In this document: positions 1 through 8,038 of the stretch, piece after piece
How positions within the stretch are numbered: the stretch's first letter is position 1
How the letters are laid out: the number at the start of each line of letters is the position of its first letter
From: CAWEPK01 sp049521495
GTDB lineage: Bacteria; Desulfobacterota; Syntrophorhabdia; Syntrophorhabdales; WCHB1-27
Assembly: GCA_049521495.1 (NCBI GenBank)
Contig: JBEKOT010000042.1
Coordinates: forward strand, 1-16,245
DNA: 16,245 nt
Direction of reading: 5' to 3'
The notes under the pieces: generated by a model
Database searches by the model: none
What the model was told of the DNA's origin: nothing
What the model saw: only the letters and a program-made list of their open reading frames with translations
Translations under genes and position numbers: made by a program

Positions 1-401
1 AAGGCGCGGATCCCGTCCTCGTACAGTCGCGCGCAGAAATCCGGGTCCGACCTTTCGAAGGGCACCGGATGCACGTTCTCGGCCGGGATTGGGACCTGAT
101 CGAGGAGGGTGGCCTTGATCATGGCGAAGTTGCTACGGCTGTCCGCCGGAGGCACGAACCGCTCATCGGCAAGGAAGATATGGATTTTTTCCCAGTCGAA
201 GGCGCCTTTGGCGTCCGCGATCTCCCTATACAGACCGGCCGGGGTTTCCCCCCCTGAGAGGGCAGCGGCAAAGGCCTGCCTTTCGGCTATGGCCGCCGAC
301 GAGATTTCCCGGAACTTTGAAGTCATACAGGAGAATAGCTCGGACGCCGATTCGAAGACGAGGACCGTCCGTCCCCGTGCCCAGGTTATGTGGTGAGCCA
401 C
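1..401 (-). CDS. pgl: 6-phosphogluconolactonase, 3' end cut off by the window
   Basis: Pgl hydrolyses 6-phosphogluconolactone to 6-phosphogluconate, the step after Zwf in the oxidative pentose phosphate pathway, in the cytosol. The visible 133 codons contain the family hallmarks: TVLVFES near residue 12, the phosphate-binding stretch ALSGGETPAGLY around residues 45-56, and HIFLADERFVPPADSRSNF around residues 70-90. The C-terminal roughly 100 residues lie beyond the left edge. I chose the GTG at 401 because it has GGAAGG about 6 nt upstream and the protein homology begins just after it. This start lies inside zwf and overlaps its last 16 nt, which suggests translational coupling. An in-frame ATG at about residue 26 would be too late, since it would remove the conserved first strand. 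The family call is firm; the exact start is less so. Confidence 0.93.
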   Translation of the reverse strand, partial: MAHHITWARGRTVLVFESASELFSCMTSKFREISSAAIAERQAFAAALSGGETPAGLYREIADAKGAFDWEKIHIFLADERFVPPADSRSNFAMIKATLLDQVPIPAENVHPVPFERSDPDFCARLYEDGIRA

Positions 402-1951
402 GACCTGCCTTCCTGCTCCATGAGCCTGTCAGCCTCCTCCGGGCCCCACGAGCCTGCCTTGTAGTTGGGAAAATCGGAGGGAGGGTTGCTTTCCCACCGC
501 TCGTTGATCGGGTCGACCACCCCCCACATCTCCTCTATGGCGTCCTCCCTGACAAAGAGCGTGAGGTCTCCTTTCACCACATCGAGAAGGATGCGCTCGT
601 AGTCGTCGAGGTGCCTCATCTTGAAGGCCTCCTTATAGCTGAAGTCCATGCGGACAGGGTAGAGCTGGTTCGACGAAAAGGGGTACTTGACGAAGAACCG
701 CAAGGCAATATGCTCGTCCGGCTGAATGGTCAGGAAAAGGACGTTTGGCTCCAGGACGTCGCATTTCCTTCCGAATAGCCGCAACGGAAGCCTCTTGAAC
801 TGTATGCAAATCTCGGTGACGCGCTTCGGCAGCCTCTTGCCCGTCCTGAGGTAGAAAGGCACGCCGGCCCACCTCAGGTTGTCGATGAGGAACTTTCCGG
901 TGAAGAAGGTGGGCGTCGTCGAAGCGGGGGAGACGTTCTGCTCCCCCCTGTATCCCGGAACCTCCTTCCCATCGACGACGCCCGGCCCGTACTGTCCCCG
1001 GACCATGAACCGGTCGATGTAATCCGGGTCGACCGGCCGGATGGCCCTCACGATCTTTACTTTCTCGTCCCTCATGAATTCGGGGACAAACCCGATGGGC
1101 GCCTCGAGGGACACCAGGGAGAGGAGCTGGAGCAGATGGTTTTGGACGATGTCCCGAACCACGCCGGCCCTCTCGTAAAAAGCGCCCCTGTGCTCTATGC
1201 CCAGGACCTCGGCAACGGTAACCTGCACGTTGTCCACGTAGCGCCTGTTCCAGACCTCCTCGAATACGGTGTTCGAGAAACGGAAAAAGAGGATGTTGTC
1301 GACGGGCTCCTTGGCCAGGTAGTGATCTATGCGGTAGATCTGGTTCTCGTTGAAGGCATCCATTATGATCCTGTTCAGCCGGCTCGCGGACCGGCGGTCT
1401 TCTCCGAAGGGTTTTTCTATGACGATCCTCGTGTCGTGAGATCCCCTTTCCAGGCTGTGGGCCTGCATCTTCTGCACGGCAAGAGGCACGACCTGCGGGG
1501 GCACGGCCATGTAAAACAATACGCACCGCATTCCCTTGGGGTCCGGCGGGCCGATCAGGTCGGTCCGTTCCCGGAGCCTCTCGAACGCCTTATCGTCCTC
1601 GAAGACGCCTTGCATGTAATGGAGGTGCCGGCCGAAGTCGTTCCATCTCGGGCCGTCGAAGGCGGAGGTGTTGCATTTCCTTACCGCCTCTTCCATCATG
1701 GAGCGGTAGCTGCCGTCGTCCAGGTCAACGCGATCGAAGGCAAGTATGGCAAAGAGCTCCGGCAACTCGCCCTGGCCGAAAAGGTTGAAAAGAGCGGGGA
1801 CCAGCTTCCTCCTGCTCAAGTCTCCCGCCCCTCCCATAATGACGAGCGTGAATGGGTCTACCCTGACCTGGACGGCCGGGATGTCGCATGTTTGCAGGTA
1901 GCGGCTGTCTACGATCAACTCTCCGTGGCTATAGTCCACAGGCGGCATCAT
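386..1951 (-). CDS. zwf: Glucose-6-phosphate 1-dehydrogenase
   Basis: Zwf oxidises glucose 6-phosphate to 6-phosphogluconolactone and reduces NAD(P)+, the entry step of the oxidative pentose phosphate pathway. The Rossmann fingerprint is GGAGDLSRRKL at about residues 40-50 (GASGDL in many homologues). The substrate and catalytic signature RIDHYLAKE is at 207-215 with His210. The second catalytic His sits in VRDIVQNHLLQ, and KRLP motifs for substrate and cofactor follow. The open frame extends to a TTG at 1984, but I prefer the ATG at 1951 (521 aa) because GGGGGAGG lies 10 nt upstream of it. The protein still has some 30 residues more at the N-terminus than a minimal G6PDH. It lies 52 nt after tal and overlaps pgl, so the four genes are very probably co-transcribed. 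I cannot tell NAD+ from NADP+ preference. Confidence 0.96.
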   Translation of the reverse strand: MMPPVDYSHGELIVDSRYLQTCDIPAVQVRVDPFTLVIMGGAGDLSRRKLVPALFNLFGQGELPELFAILAFDRVDLDDGSYRSMMEEAVRKCNTSAFDGPRWNDFGRHLHYMQGVFEDDKAFERLRERTDLIGPPDPKGMRCVLFYMAVPPQVVPLAVQKMQAHSLERGSHDTRIVIEKPFGEDRRSASRLNRIIMDAFNENQIYRIDHYLAKEPVDNILFFRFSNTVFEEVWNRRYVDNVQVTVAEVLGIEHRGAFYERAGVVRDIVQNHLLQLLSLVSLEAPIGFVPEFMRDEKVKIVRAIRPVDPDYIDRFMVRGQYGPGVVDGKEVPGYRGEQNVSPASTTPTFFTGKFLIDNLRWAGVPFYLRTGKRLPKRVTEICIQFKRLPLRLFGRKCDVLEPNVLFLTIQPDEHIALRFFVKYPFSSNQLYPVRMDFSYKEAFKMRHLDDYERILLDVVKGDLTLFVREDAIEEMWGVVDPINERWESNPPSDFPNYKAGSWGPEEADRLMEQEGRSWLTT

Positions 1952-2003
1952 GCCGTCGCTGCCTCCCCCAGATCGACGGTGCAAAGCCTTTTTTTAGAGG
2001 GCT

Positions 2004-2867
2004 TTACCTTATGAGCGAGTTCCAGTCCTTCGAGAACCGCTCCACCCCCCTGTCCGTCAGCTCGTGACTTATGTCGTAGTCGTGCCAATCCTTCGATAGG
2101 TCGATCTCCCGGTAGGGTATGGGCTTGAGGCCCCGAGCCTCGTATCTGTAGTCGGCGTCCGGAAGCGGCAGCCCTCTTTCGCCCCAGTCTTTGAGCACCT
2201 CGAGAGGGGCCGTGACTATATCGGACCCGAGCTTTATGCCGGCTAAGAGATGGTCCGGCCTTCTCACGCTCGCTGTAAGGACCTCCACGTGGCCGTCGCC
2301 CTTTCCGTACATCCTGATGATGTTGGCGATGACGTCCATGCCGTTTTCCCCCCTGTCGTCGAGCCTGCCGACGAAGGGCGAGACGAACACGTTCCCCCGC
2401 CCGGCGCCCCTGGTTGCCACGTAGACGGCCGCTGCCTGGGACTGGCTGAAGCACAGGGTCATGTTGACCCGTATCCCCTCGCTTATCGCTATCGATGCGG
2501 CCTTGAGCCCTTCGGCAGACGTGGGGAACTTGATATGGGCGTTCGGTATCCAGCGGAACATCTCCCTGCCCTGTTCCAGCATTGCCTCCGCCCTCGTAGC
2601 CCCTTCCGCGTACACCTCGATTGAGACGGAGCCTTCGGGCACCATGGCGGCGACCCTTTTTACCAGGTCTCTGTAAAAGTCGATGAGCTCGCTCTCTTTC
2701 AACCTTTCGCCTCCTTCGAGGCGTTCGCGGATGCCGGGGTTCTTCGATAGGAGCGTCGGATTCGTGGTCTGACCGTCGAGGAACCCGAGAAGGCTCAGTA
2801 CCTGTTTTGTCTCGTCGAGGCTTCCGCCGTCCAGAAAGATCCTCGTTTTCAGATTCGCCGGTCTCAT
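2004..2867 (-). CDS. tal: Transaldolase
   Basis: Tal transfers a dihydroxyacetone unit from sedoheptulose 7-phosphate to glyceraldehyde 3-phosphate through a Schiff base, linking the non-oxidative pentose phosphate pathway to glycolysis. The barrel motifs are in order: FLDGGSLDE with Asp13, TTNPTLL with Asn36, SIEVYAE with Glu84, and HIKFPTSAEGLKAA with Lys113 as the expected Schiff-base lysine. At 287 aa it is longer than fructose-6-phosphate aldolase-like TalC/FSA proteins (about 220 aa) and shorter than E. coli TalB (317 aa), so the exact transaldolase subgroup is open. The ATG at 2867 has AAGGAG 5 nt upstream and overlaps the tkt stop as ATGA, a classic coupled junction. Its place between tkt and zwf fits the pathway role. 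Confidence 0.93.
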   Translation of the reverse strand: MRPANLKTRIFLDGGSLDETKQVLSLLGFLDGQTTNPTLLSKNPGIRERLEGGERLKESELIDFYRDLVKRVAAMVPEGSVSIEVYAEGATRAEAMLEQGREMFRWIPNAHIKFPTSAEGLKAASIAISEGIRVNMTLCFSQSQAAAVYVATRGAGRGNVFVSPFVGRLDDRGENGMDVIANIIRMYGKGDGHVEVLTASVRRPDHLLAGIKLGSDIVTAPLEVLKDWGERGLPLPDADYRYEARGLKPIPYREIDLSKDWHDYDISHELTDRGVERFSKDWNSLIR

Positions 2868-4699
2868 AAAAGCTCCTTCACCTTTCGTGCGATGGCGGCC
2901 TTTGAGATCTCTTCGTAGTCGAGGAGCTCCGCCGGGCGGCCGCTTCTCGGGACCTTCCGCACGGCAAGACTGTGGACCGGCGTGCCGGAACCGGCCAGCG
3001 CCGCCCCCACGGCCTCTCCCATTCCCCCCTCCGGGTGATGGTCCTCGACGGTGATTACCGCCTTCTTGGCGGTGGCCTTCGCGAGCGACTGCCCGTCGAT
3101 AGGCTTAATACAGTAAAGGTCTATAACCTTTATGGGAATCCCGTCCTTCTTCAGGTCTTCGTAAGCGCCAAGCGCCTCGAAAAGGGTGATCCCCGCCGCT
3201 ATTACGCACACTCTATCGTCGGGGCCCTCCCTGAGTACCTTGAACCCGCCTATCTCGAACTCGTCCGAGCCTTCGTAGATAACCGGGGTTGCACCCCTGG
3301 TGGTCCGCAGATAGACAATTCCGCTGCAGCCGGCCGCGACCTCCACGAGCCTTTCCGTCGCATAGGCGTCGGCCGGATAGAAGACAACGCTTCCGGGAAC
3401 GTTCCTGAACATGGCGATGTCTTCAAGCCCCATCTGGGAAGGACCGTCTTCCCCTATCGAGACACCCGCGTGGGAGCCGGCGAACTTGATATTCGCGCCC
3501 GAATACCCGCTCATTCGAATCTGGTCGAAGGCCCTCGTGAGGAAGGCGGCGAAGGTCGAGACGAAGGGTATCTTCCCCCTCGTGTAGAGGCCCAAGGCCG
3601 TGCCCACCATGTTCTGTTCGGCGATGAACATCTCGAAGTAGCGCTCCGGAAAGGCTTCTTCGAATATCTCCGAGTAGGTGGAGTTGCTCACCTCCCCGTC
3701 GAGCACGACCATTTCCGGAAAGGCCGGATAGAGGCGCTTGAGCGCGTTGCCGTAAGCCTTTCTCGTAGCCACGGCCTGCCCGGGCTCGTAGCTCGGCCCT
3801 TGAGCGTTCGACCTTGGCCGCTTGGGCGGCTCGAGCGCCTGGGGCTGCGCTATCTGCCCTCGGACCGACTTGTCGAGCGGCTCCAGGCCTTTTATAGCCT
3901 CATCCACGTCCTCTTTTTTCAGTGCTTTTCCGTGCCAGCCGTTCTTGTTCTCCACAGCGGGTACGCCCTTGCCTTTGATCGTGCGGGCTATGAGCATCAC
4001 CGGCTTCTCCCTTGCCTGCAGGGCCTCCTTGAAGGCGGCGAAAATCGCGCCGAAATCGTGGCCGTCGATCACAATCGGCTGCCAGCCGAAGGCAGCGGCC
4101 CTCCTTTCGTACACCTCAAGGTCCCAGCCGTACATCGTCTCCCCTCTCTGGCCGAGACGGTTCACGTCGATGATGCCCACGAGATTGTCGAGCTTATAAT
4201 AGGCGGCGATCTCCATGGCCTCCCAGTTCGACCCCTCGGCCATTTCGCTGTCGCCGAGAAGCACGTAGGTCCTGTAAGGCAGCTTGTCCAGGTATTTCGC
4301 GTTCAATGCCATGCCGACCCCGATTGAAAGGCCCTGGCCGAGAGAGCCGGTAGCTGCGTCGACATACTGGAAATGGGGCGTCGGATGGCCCTCCAGCGGG
4401 CTCCCGAAACGGCGGTAGCTGAGCAGCTCCTCTTCCGTTACCTGGCCCGCGACGGTCCAAAGCGCGTAGAGCAGGGGTGAGGCATGCCCTTTTGAAAGGA
4501 CGAAGCGGTCATTATTGGCGAGGTGGGGCCGGGCCGCGTCGTAAAGGAAAAAACCGCCGAACATCAGGGTGGTGATCAGGTCGGCAGCCGAAAGGGAGGA
4601 AGTTGGGTGGCCCGAGCCTGCTTTCGTGGTGGCGACGAGAATGTAGTACCGGACGAGCTTGGCCAGTCTCTCAAGGTATTCTATAGCTTCCCGGTCCAC
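2864..4699 (-). CDS. tkt: Transketolase, animal-type architecture
   Basis: Tkt is a thiamine diphosphate enzyme that moves two-carbon ketol units between pentose phosphate pathway sugars. Visible motifs are KAGSGHPTSSLSAADL near residue 26, FVLSKGHASPLLYALW, the Mg-ThDP motif starting GDSEMAEGSNWEAM with Asp150, and the catalytic glutamate in IAEQNMVG (Glu361). A pyrimidine-binding domain (about 310-480) and a C-terminal domain (about 490-611) follow. The length of 611 aa and phrases such as YKLDNLV, RLGQ and WHGKAL resemble the roughly 620-aa animal transketolases more than the 660-670 aa E. coli type. That comparison is from memory. The start is a GTG at 4699 with GGGGGAGA just upstream, a rather short spacing. 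It is the first gene of the tkt-tal-zwf-pgl unit. Confidence 0.95.
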   Translation of the reverse strand: MDREAIEYLERLAKLVRYYILVATTKAGSGHPTSSLSAADLITTLMFGGFFLYDAARPHLANNDRFVLSKGHASPLLYALWTVAGQVTEEELLSYRRFGSPLEGHPTPHFQYVDAATGSLGQGLSIGVGMALNAKYLDKLPYRTYVLLGDSEMAEGSNWEAMEIAAYYKLDNLVGIIDVNRLGQRGETMYGWDLEVYERRAAAFGWQPIVIDGHDFGAIFAAFKEALQAREKPVMLIARTIKGKGVPAVENKNGWHGKALKKEDVDEAIKGLEPLDKSVRGQIAQPQALEPPKRPRSNAQGPSYEPGQAVATRKAYGNALKRLYPAFPEMVVLDGEVSNSTYSEIFEEAFPERYFEMFIAEQNMVGTALGLYTRGKIPFVSTFAAFLTRAFDQIRMSGYSGANIKFAGSHAGVSIGEDGPSQMGLEDIAMFRNVPGSVVFYPADAYATERLVEVAAGCSGIVYLRTTRGATPVIYEGSDEFEIGGFKVLREGPDDRVCVIAAGITLFEALGAYEDLKKDGIPIKVIDLYCIKPIDGQSLAKATAKKAVITVEDHHPEGGMGEAVGAALAGSGTPVHSLAVRKVPRSGRPAELLDYEEISKAAIARKVKELL

Positions 4700-4720
4700 T
4701 TCTCCCCCATCTTCAAACTT

Positions 4721-4733
4721 TTAAGCAACTTAA
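4721..4733. promoter_or_regulatory. Small dyad over the tkt promoter -10 region, possible operator
   Basis: TTAAG-CAA-CTTAA is a perfect 5-bp inverted repeat with a 3-nt spacer. It covers the putative -10 element of the tkt promoter, where a bound repressor would block RNA polymerase. It is short and AT-rich, so chance is a real alternative. The rest of the 148-nt gap 4700-4847 holds no gene and no convincing terminator for the upstream sirohaem gene. Confidence 0.3.
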
Positions 4734-4755
4734 GACTTGCGAGAGGCGATGTCAA
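4727..4755 (-). promoter_or_regulatory. Putative sigma70-type promoter for the tkt-tal-zwf-pgl operon
   Basis: On the minus strand a perfect TTGACA (4750-4755) is followed after 17 nt by TAAGTT (4727-4732), a weak -10. It is about 30 nt upstream of the tkt GTG start. The strong -35 and poor -10 would suit an activated or otherwise regulated promoter, but that is inference. Confidence 0.5.
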
Positions 4756-4847
4756 CGTAAACGGTCGGCCGGTTCTTCTCCTTTCTTTTTTTTGTTGCCT
4801 TGAGGGAAGCGTGTTTGACCCGAAACCCGGCGATGGGCCGGTGCGAC

Positions 4848-5483
4848 CTATGGTAGGCCCTTTTTATGGAGGAAGCGTTCCTTCATTTCCCGCAGGCTCA
4901 TGCGGGCGACCTCACGGAAATCCGCCCCGCCCACGCGCCTCATGATCTCCCTTCTCAGGCCCCGGCTTTTGACATTTTGCAGCAGGTAGCGCCTGAACGA
5001 TCCCACCCGTCTGGCGTAGGCCGAATGATCGGCCGTGAGGTATTGCGCAATCTCCTGCCTCACTTTCTTTGACAGCATGGGGAGGAGACCGGAGGTGGAG
5101 ATGGCTATGATGATGGGACCCCTCCTTACGGTCGATGGGACCAGAAAATCGCAGAGGTCGGGTTCGTCGGCGACATTCAAGGGAACGGCGAGGCGCTGCG
5201 ATTCCGCCCTGACCAGGCTGTTCACCTCCTCCCTTCCGGTCGCGGCGAAGGCGAGGCAGGCTCCTTCGAGGTCGCCCTTCCGGTATTCCCTCTGCGCCAG
5301 CTCTATCCTTCCTTGTCCTGCCAGCCTCGATAGGACCTTCGTGACGGCCGGGCTGATGAGTCTTACCCTGGCCCCGCCGGCGAGGAGGGCGCGCACTTTG
5401 CGCGCTGCCACTGCGCCTCCTCCCACGACGACGCAGAGCCTGTCCCGGAGGTCGAGGAAGAGCGGATAAGGGGAAGGTTTCAT
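4848..5483 (-). CDS. Precorrin-2 dehydrogenase / sirohydrochlorin ferrochelatase (Met8p / CysG N-domain type)
   Basis: This protein oxidises precorrin-2 to sirohydrochlorin with NAD+ and, in bifunctional members, inserts iron to give sirohaem, the cofactor of sulfite and nitrite reductases. The N-terminal Rossmann motif is VVVGGGAVAARKV (residues 18-30). The catalytic aspartate expected from CysG is Asp106 in NVADEPD. The loop that carries the phosphoserine in CysG reads AISTSGLLP. A C-terminal helical dimerisation region completes the 211 aa. There is no fused SUMT methyltransferase domain, so that activity must be encoded elsewhere. The ATG at 5483 overlaps the glgX stop as ATGA and has no Shine-Dalgarno sequence of its own, so translation probably depends on ribosomes finishing glgX. 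Confidence 0.9.
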   Translation of the reverse strand: MKPSPYPLFLDLRDRLCVVVGGGAVAARKVRALLAGGARVRLISPAVTKVLSRLAGQGRIELAQREYRKGDLEGACLAFAATGREEVNSLVRAESQRLAVPLNVADEPDLCDFLVPSTVRRGPIIIAISTSGLLPMLSKKVRQEIAQYLTADHSAYARRVGSFRRYLLQNVKSRGLRREIMRRVGGADFREVARMSLREMKERFLHKKGLP

Positions 5484-7609
5484 CGCGCTATGAGTACGGC
5501 AAAGGAGCGCCCCTGCATCCTGAAGACGCCCCCTTCTTCCAACTGTGCCTCGCGGCCTGCCGGGTGGATGTCGTGGGGCTGCGGCTTCGACGTATCGACG
5601 GCCAGGCGCCAGCTCTTCTCGCCTGGGGGTGAGGCCGGGATAAAGGTCTTGTCATCCGGACCGGCATGGAACATGAGGTACAGCTCGTCTTCTCCGTGAA
5701 TGGCGCAGGCCAAGCTCCGGCTCTCGTAGGCCCAGTCGTGGGGACCTCCGTCAGGCCCGTACCACGATATGTCTTTTTCCGAATAGAACCTGACCTCTCT
5801 GAACACCTCATTCCTTTTCCTGAAGGCGATCATCTCCTTGACGAATCTGAAGAGCTCCTGATTTTTCCTCAGCAGCCCCCAGTCGTACCAGGATGCCTCG
5901 TTGTCCTGACAGTAAGGGTTGTTGTTGCCTTTTTGCGTCCGCCGGAACTCGTCGCCGCTCAGGAAAAGGGGCACGCCCCGGGAGACGAAAAGAGTGGCGA
6001 TGAAATTTTTGATCTGCCGGAGCCTGACGGCCTCGATAGCGGGATCGTCCGATTCTCCCTCTACGCCGTAATTATAGCTGTAATTGCTGTCCGTACCGTC
6101 ACGATTGTCCTGTCCGTTGGCCTCGTTGTGCTTCCTGTTATAGCTCACGAGGTCGTTCATGGTGAAGCCGTCGTGGCACGTGACGAAGTTTATGCTGTTG
6201 AGCGGCTCCTTGCCCGCCTTCTGGTAGATGTCGGCGCTTCCGGCGATGCGGGTCGCCAAGACTCCCGCCATCCCGGCGTCACCGCGCCAGAACATGCGGA
6301 TATCGTCGCGGTACTTGCCGTTCCACTCAGACCAGCGGTGACCGGGGAAGGAGCCGACCTGATACGCCCCTGCGGCGTCCCACGCCTCGGCGATGAGCTT
6401 TATCTCCCGCAAGATAGGGTTCTCCGATATCTCCGCCAGCAGGGGCGGGTTCCTCATAATCTCACCGTTTTCGTCCCGTCCCATTACGGAGGCGAGGTCG
6501 AACCGGAACCCGTCAACATGCATCTTTATTACCCAGTAGACCAGGCAATCGATGATGAACTGGCGCACCACGGGGTGGTTGCAGTTGACCGTGTTGCCGC
6601 ATCCGGAGTAGTTCTGGTAGTAGCGCTTGTCCTTTTCGAGCATATAGTAGATCGCGTTGTCGAGACCCCTGAAGGACACCGTCGGTCCGAGATGGTTTCC
6701 CTCTGCCGTGTGGTTGAACACGATATCGAGGATCACCTCTATGCCCGCGGCATGAAGCTCCTTAACCATCTTCTTGAACTCCCTTACCTGATCGCCTTCG
6801 CGAACCGTCCCTGCATAGGTCGACTTCGGGGCAAAGAAAGAGGCCGTGCTGTATCCCCAATAGTTCGTAAGGGGCACCCGGGTCACCGGGTTGAGCCTGT
6901 CCAACTCGTGCTCGTTGAATTCCTGGACCGGGAGCAGCTCTACGGCCGTGATGCCCAGTTCTTTGAAATAGGGGATCTTCTCTACTACTCCACTGTAGGT
7001 GCCCGGTCGCCCGACGCGCGATGAGGGGTGGATCGTGAGCCCTCTGACGTGGGTTTCGTAGATTATGGTCTCCGACCAGGAGGTCCTCGGCGGCGTGTCT
7101 TCCACCCAATCGAAGCGGTTGCCCGTGACGATGCATCTGGGCGTGGAGTCTGAGTTATCCAGGGCGGAGAAGGCGAGATCCTCCATGGGGGAGCCGACAG
7201 CGTAGCCTTTCGCTGCAAGGAAATCCCATTGCGACCGGAAGGCAAGGGCGGTAGCATAGGGGTCGACGAGCAACTTGTGTTTGTTGAAGCGATGTCCCTC
7301 CGCCGGTCTATAAGGGCCGTCGACGCGGTAAGCATAGAACTGGCCGGCTGACACACCCTCGACCCATATGTGCCAAATGTCGCCGGTCCGGTTGTGCATC
7401 GCGTCAAGCTCGATTGTCTGGTACGGCTCGGCGTCTTCGAGACGCTCGAAGAGGAGAAGGCTTACACCCGCAGCATGGCGGCTGAAGACTGCGAACTGGG
7501 CGCCGTCGTCGTGAAGATGGACGCCCATGGGGAGGGGATAGCCCGGATAAGTCCGGTGCAGCCCCGGCCGTTTTTTTGACGGTCCCCGATCATGCTGGCC
7601 CTCTTTCAT
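5480..7609 (-). CDS. glgX: Glycogen debranching enzyme (GlgX/TreX, GH13 isoamylase type)
   Basis: GlgX hydrolyses alpha-1,6 branches of glycogen limit dextrins. At 709 aa it has the expected order: an N-terminal CBM48 domain (about 20-120, starting at YPGYPLPMGV), a GH13 barrel (about 180-590), and a C-terminal beta domain. The GH13 residues are Asp371 as nucleophile in VDGFRFDLASV, Glu408 as acid/base in LIAEAWD, and Asp480 in TCHDGFTMND. The barrel motif DIVFNHTAEGN is also present. The ATG at 7609 is the only Met before the conserved YPG, so the start is well constrained even though AAAGG abuts the ATG with no proper spacing. It shares a 4-nt overlap with the downstream sirohaem gene. No other glycogen gene is in the window. 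Confidence 0.94.
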   Translation of the reverse strand: MKEGQHDRGPSKKRPGLHRTYPGYPLPMGVHLHDDGAQFAVFSRHAAGVSLLLFERLEDAEPYQTIELDAMHNRTGDIWHIWVEGVSAGQFYAYRVDGPYRPAEGHRFNKHKLLVDPYATALAFRSQWDFLAAKGYAVGSPMEDLAFSALDNSDSTPRCIVTGNRFDWVEDTPPRTSWSETIIYETHVRGLTIHPSSRVGRPGTYSGVVEKIPYFKELGITAVELLPVQEFNEHELDRLNPVTRVPLTNYWGYSTASFFAPKSTYAGTVREGDQVREFKKMVKELHAAGIEVILDIVFNHTAEGNHLGPTVSFRGLDNAIYYMLEKDKRYYQNYSGCGNTVNCNHPVVRQFIIDCLVYWVIKMHVDGFRFDLASVMGRDENGEIMRNPPLLAEISENPILREIKLIAEAWDAAGAYQVGSFPGHRWSEWNGKYRDDIRMFWRGDAGMAGVLATRIAGSADIYQKAGKEPLNSINFVTCHDGFTMNDLVSYNRKHNEANGQDNRDGTDSNYSYNYGVEGESDDPAIEAVRLRQIKNFIATLFVSRGVPLFLSGDEFRRTQKGNNNPYCQDNEASWYDWGLLRKNQELFRFVKEMIAFRKRNEVFREVRFYSEKDISWYGPDGGPHDWAYESRSLACAIHGEDELYLMFHAGPDDKTFIPASPPGEKSWRLAVDTSKPQPHDIHPAGREAQLEEGGVFRMQGRSFAVLIAR

Positions 7610-7617
7610 CCTTTACA

Positions 7618-7647
7618 ATTCTAAGCTTTCGCCGCAGAGCGATGCAA
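7618..7647 (-). promoter_or_regulatory. Putative glgX promoter placed very close to the start codon
   Basis: On the minus strand TAGAAT (7618-7623), a 5/6 match to the -10 consensus, is preceded by TTGCAT (7642-7647) at 18-nt spacing. The -10 ends only 8 nt before the glgX ATG, so transcription would begin at or next to the start codon. Together with the lack of a spaced Shine-Dalgarno, this suggests a leaderless or nearly leaderless mRNA. Confidence 0.4.
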
Positions 7648-7651
7648 GAGG

Positions 7652-7671
7652 AAAATCCGGGGCCGGCCCGG
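7652..7671 (-). terminator. Possible intrinsic terminator after the BON lipoprotein gene
   Basis: Just past the lipoprotein stop on the minus strand, CCGGG-CCGGC-CCCGG forms a perfect 5-bp GC stem with a 5-nt loop, followed by A and then TTTT. The T-run is short, so efficiency may be modest. It separates the lipoprotein unit from the glgX promoter directly downstream. Confidence 0.4.
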
Positions 7672-7676
7672 CAGGG

Positions 7677-7982
7677 CTACCGGATCTTCTGAAGTTCGAG
7701 ATCGTTGCTTACCAGAGTGACACCGGGTGTATTCCTGGCGATGGCGATTGCTTTTTCCTTGGCCTCAGGGCTTGGCACGACGCCGGAGAGCACCACCCTG
7801 CCTTCGATGACGAAGACCCTGATGGGCGGGAGGCCCGCCTCGGCAAGGCTTGAACGGATTTCGGCCGCAATAGTGGAGTCCGGGATTTTTTCCTCCTTCA
7901 TTGCGCCTGCACGGCTCTTGCAGCCCTGGAGGCTGAAGAACAGAAGGACAAGACAGATCAGGCAGAGAGCGCCTTTTTTCAC
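7677..7982 (-). CDS. BON-domain lipoprotein
   Basis: This is a small exported protein of 101 aa. It has a lipoprotein signal peptide with basic VKKG, a hydrophobic stretch CLICLVLLFFS, and the lipobox LQGC, so Cys21 would be acylated. Residues from about 35 to 100 form a single BON domain: DSTIAAEIRSSLAEAG, then VFVIEGRVVLSGVV, AKEKAIAIARNTPGV and a final VSNDLEL. BON domains are thought to bind membranes or other periplasmic partners, as in OsmY and DolP. I chose the GTG at 7982 because GGGGG lies 8 nt upstream and the signal peptide starts there. An ATG at 8042 would add 20 residues that do not fit a signal peptide, though it overlaps the upstream gene's stop as ATGA. Its exact role is unknown. 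Confidence 0.8.
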   Translation of the reverse strand: MKKGALCLICLVLLFFSLQGCKSRAGAMKEEKIPDSTIAAEIRSSLAEAGLPPIRVFVIEGRVVLSGVVPSPEAKEKAIAIARNTPGVTLVSNDLELQKIR

Positions 7983-8038
7983 AAATATACCCCCGGCCGG
8001 GAATTCTTTCGGGCAAGGCCCTAGCAATAGGGGAAATC

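Noticed and set aside
1948..2454. Long open frame on the minus strand across the tal-zwf junction
   Set aside because: Arg/Gly-rich shadow frame of tal with no recognisable domain; tal has clear motifs in another frame.
2972..4327. 451-codon plus-strand frame opposite tkt
   Set aside because: Antisense shadow of a GC-rich gene with clear family motifs; no ribosome binding site or domain.
4831..4856. GACCTA-TGG-TAGGCC followed by TTTTT on the plus strand as a terminator
   Set aside because: Short stem with one G-T pair, and there is no plus-strand gene upstream for it to terminate.
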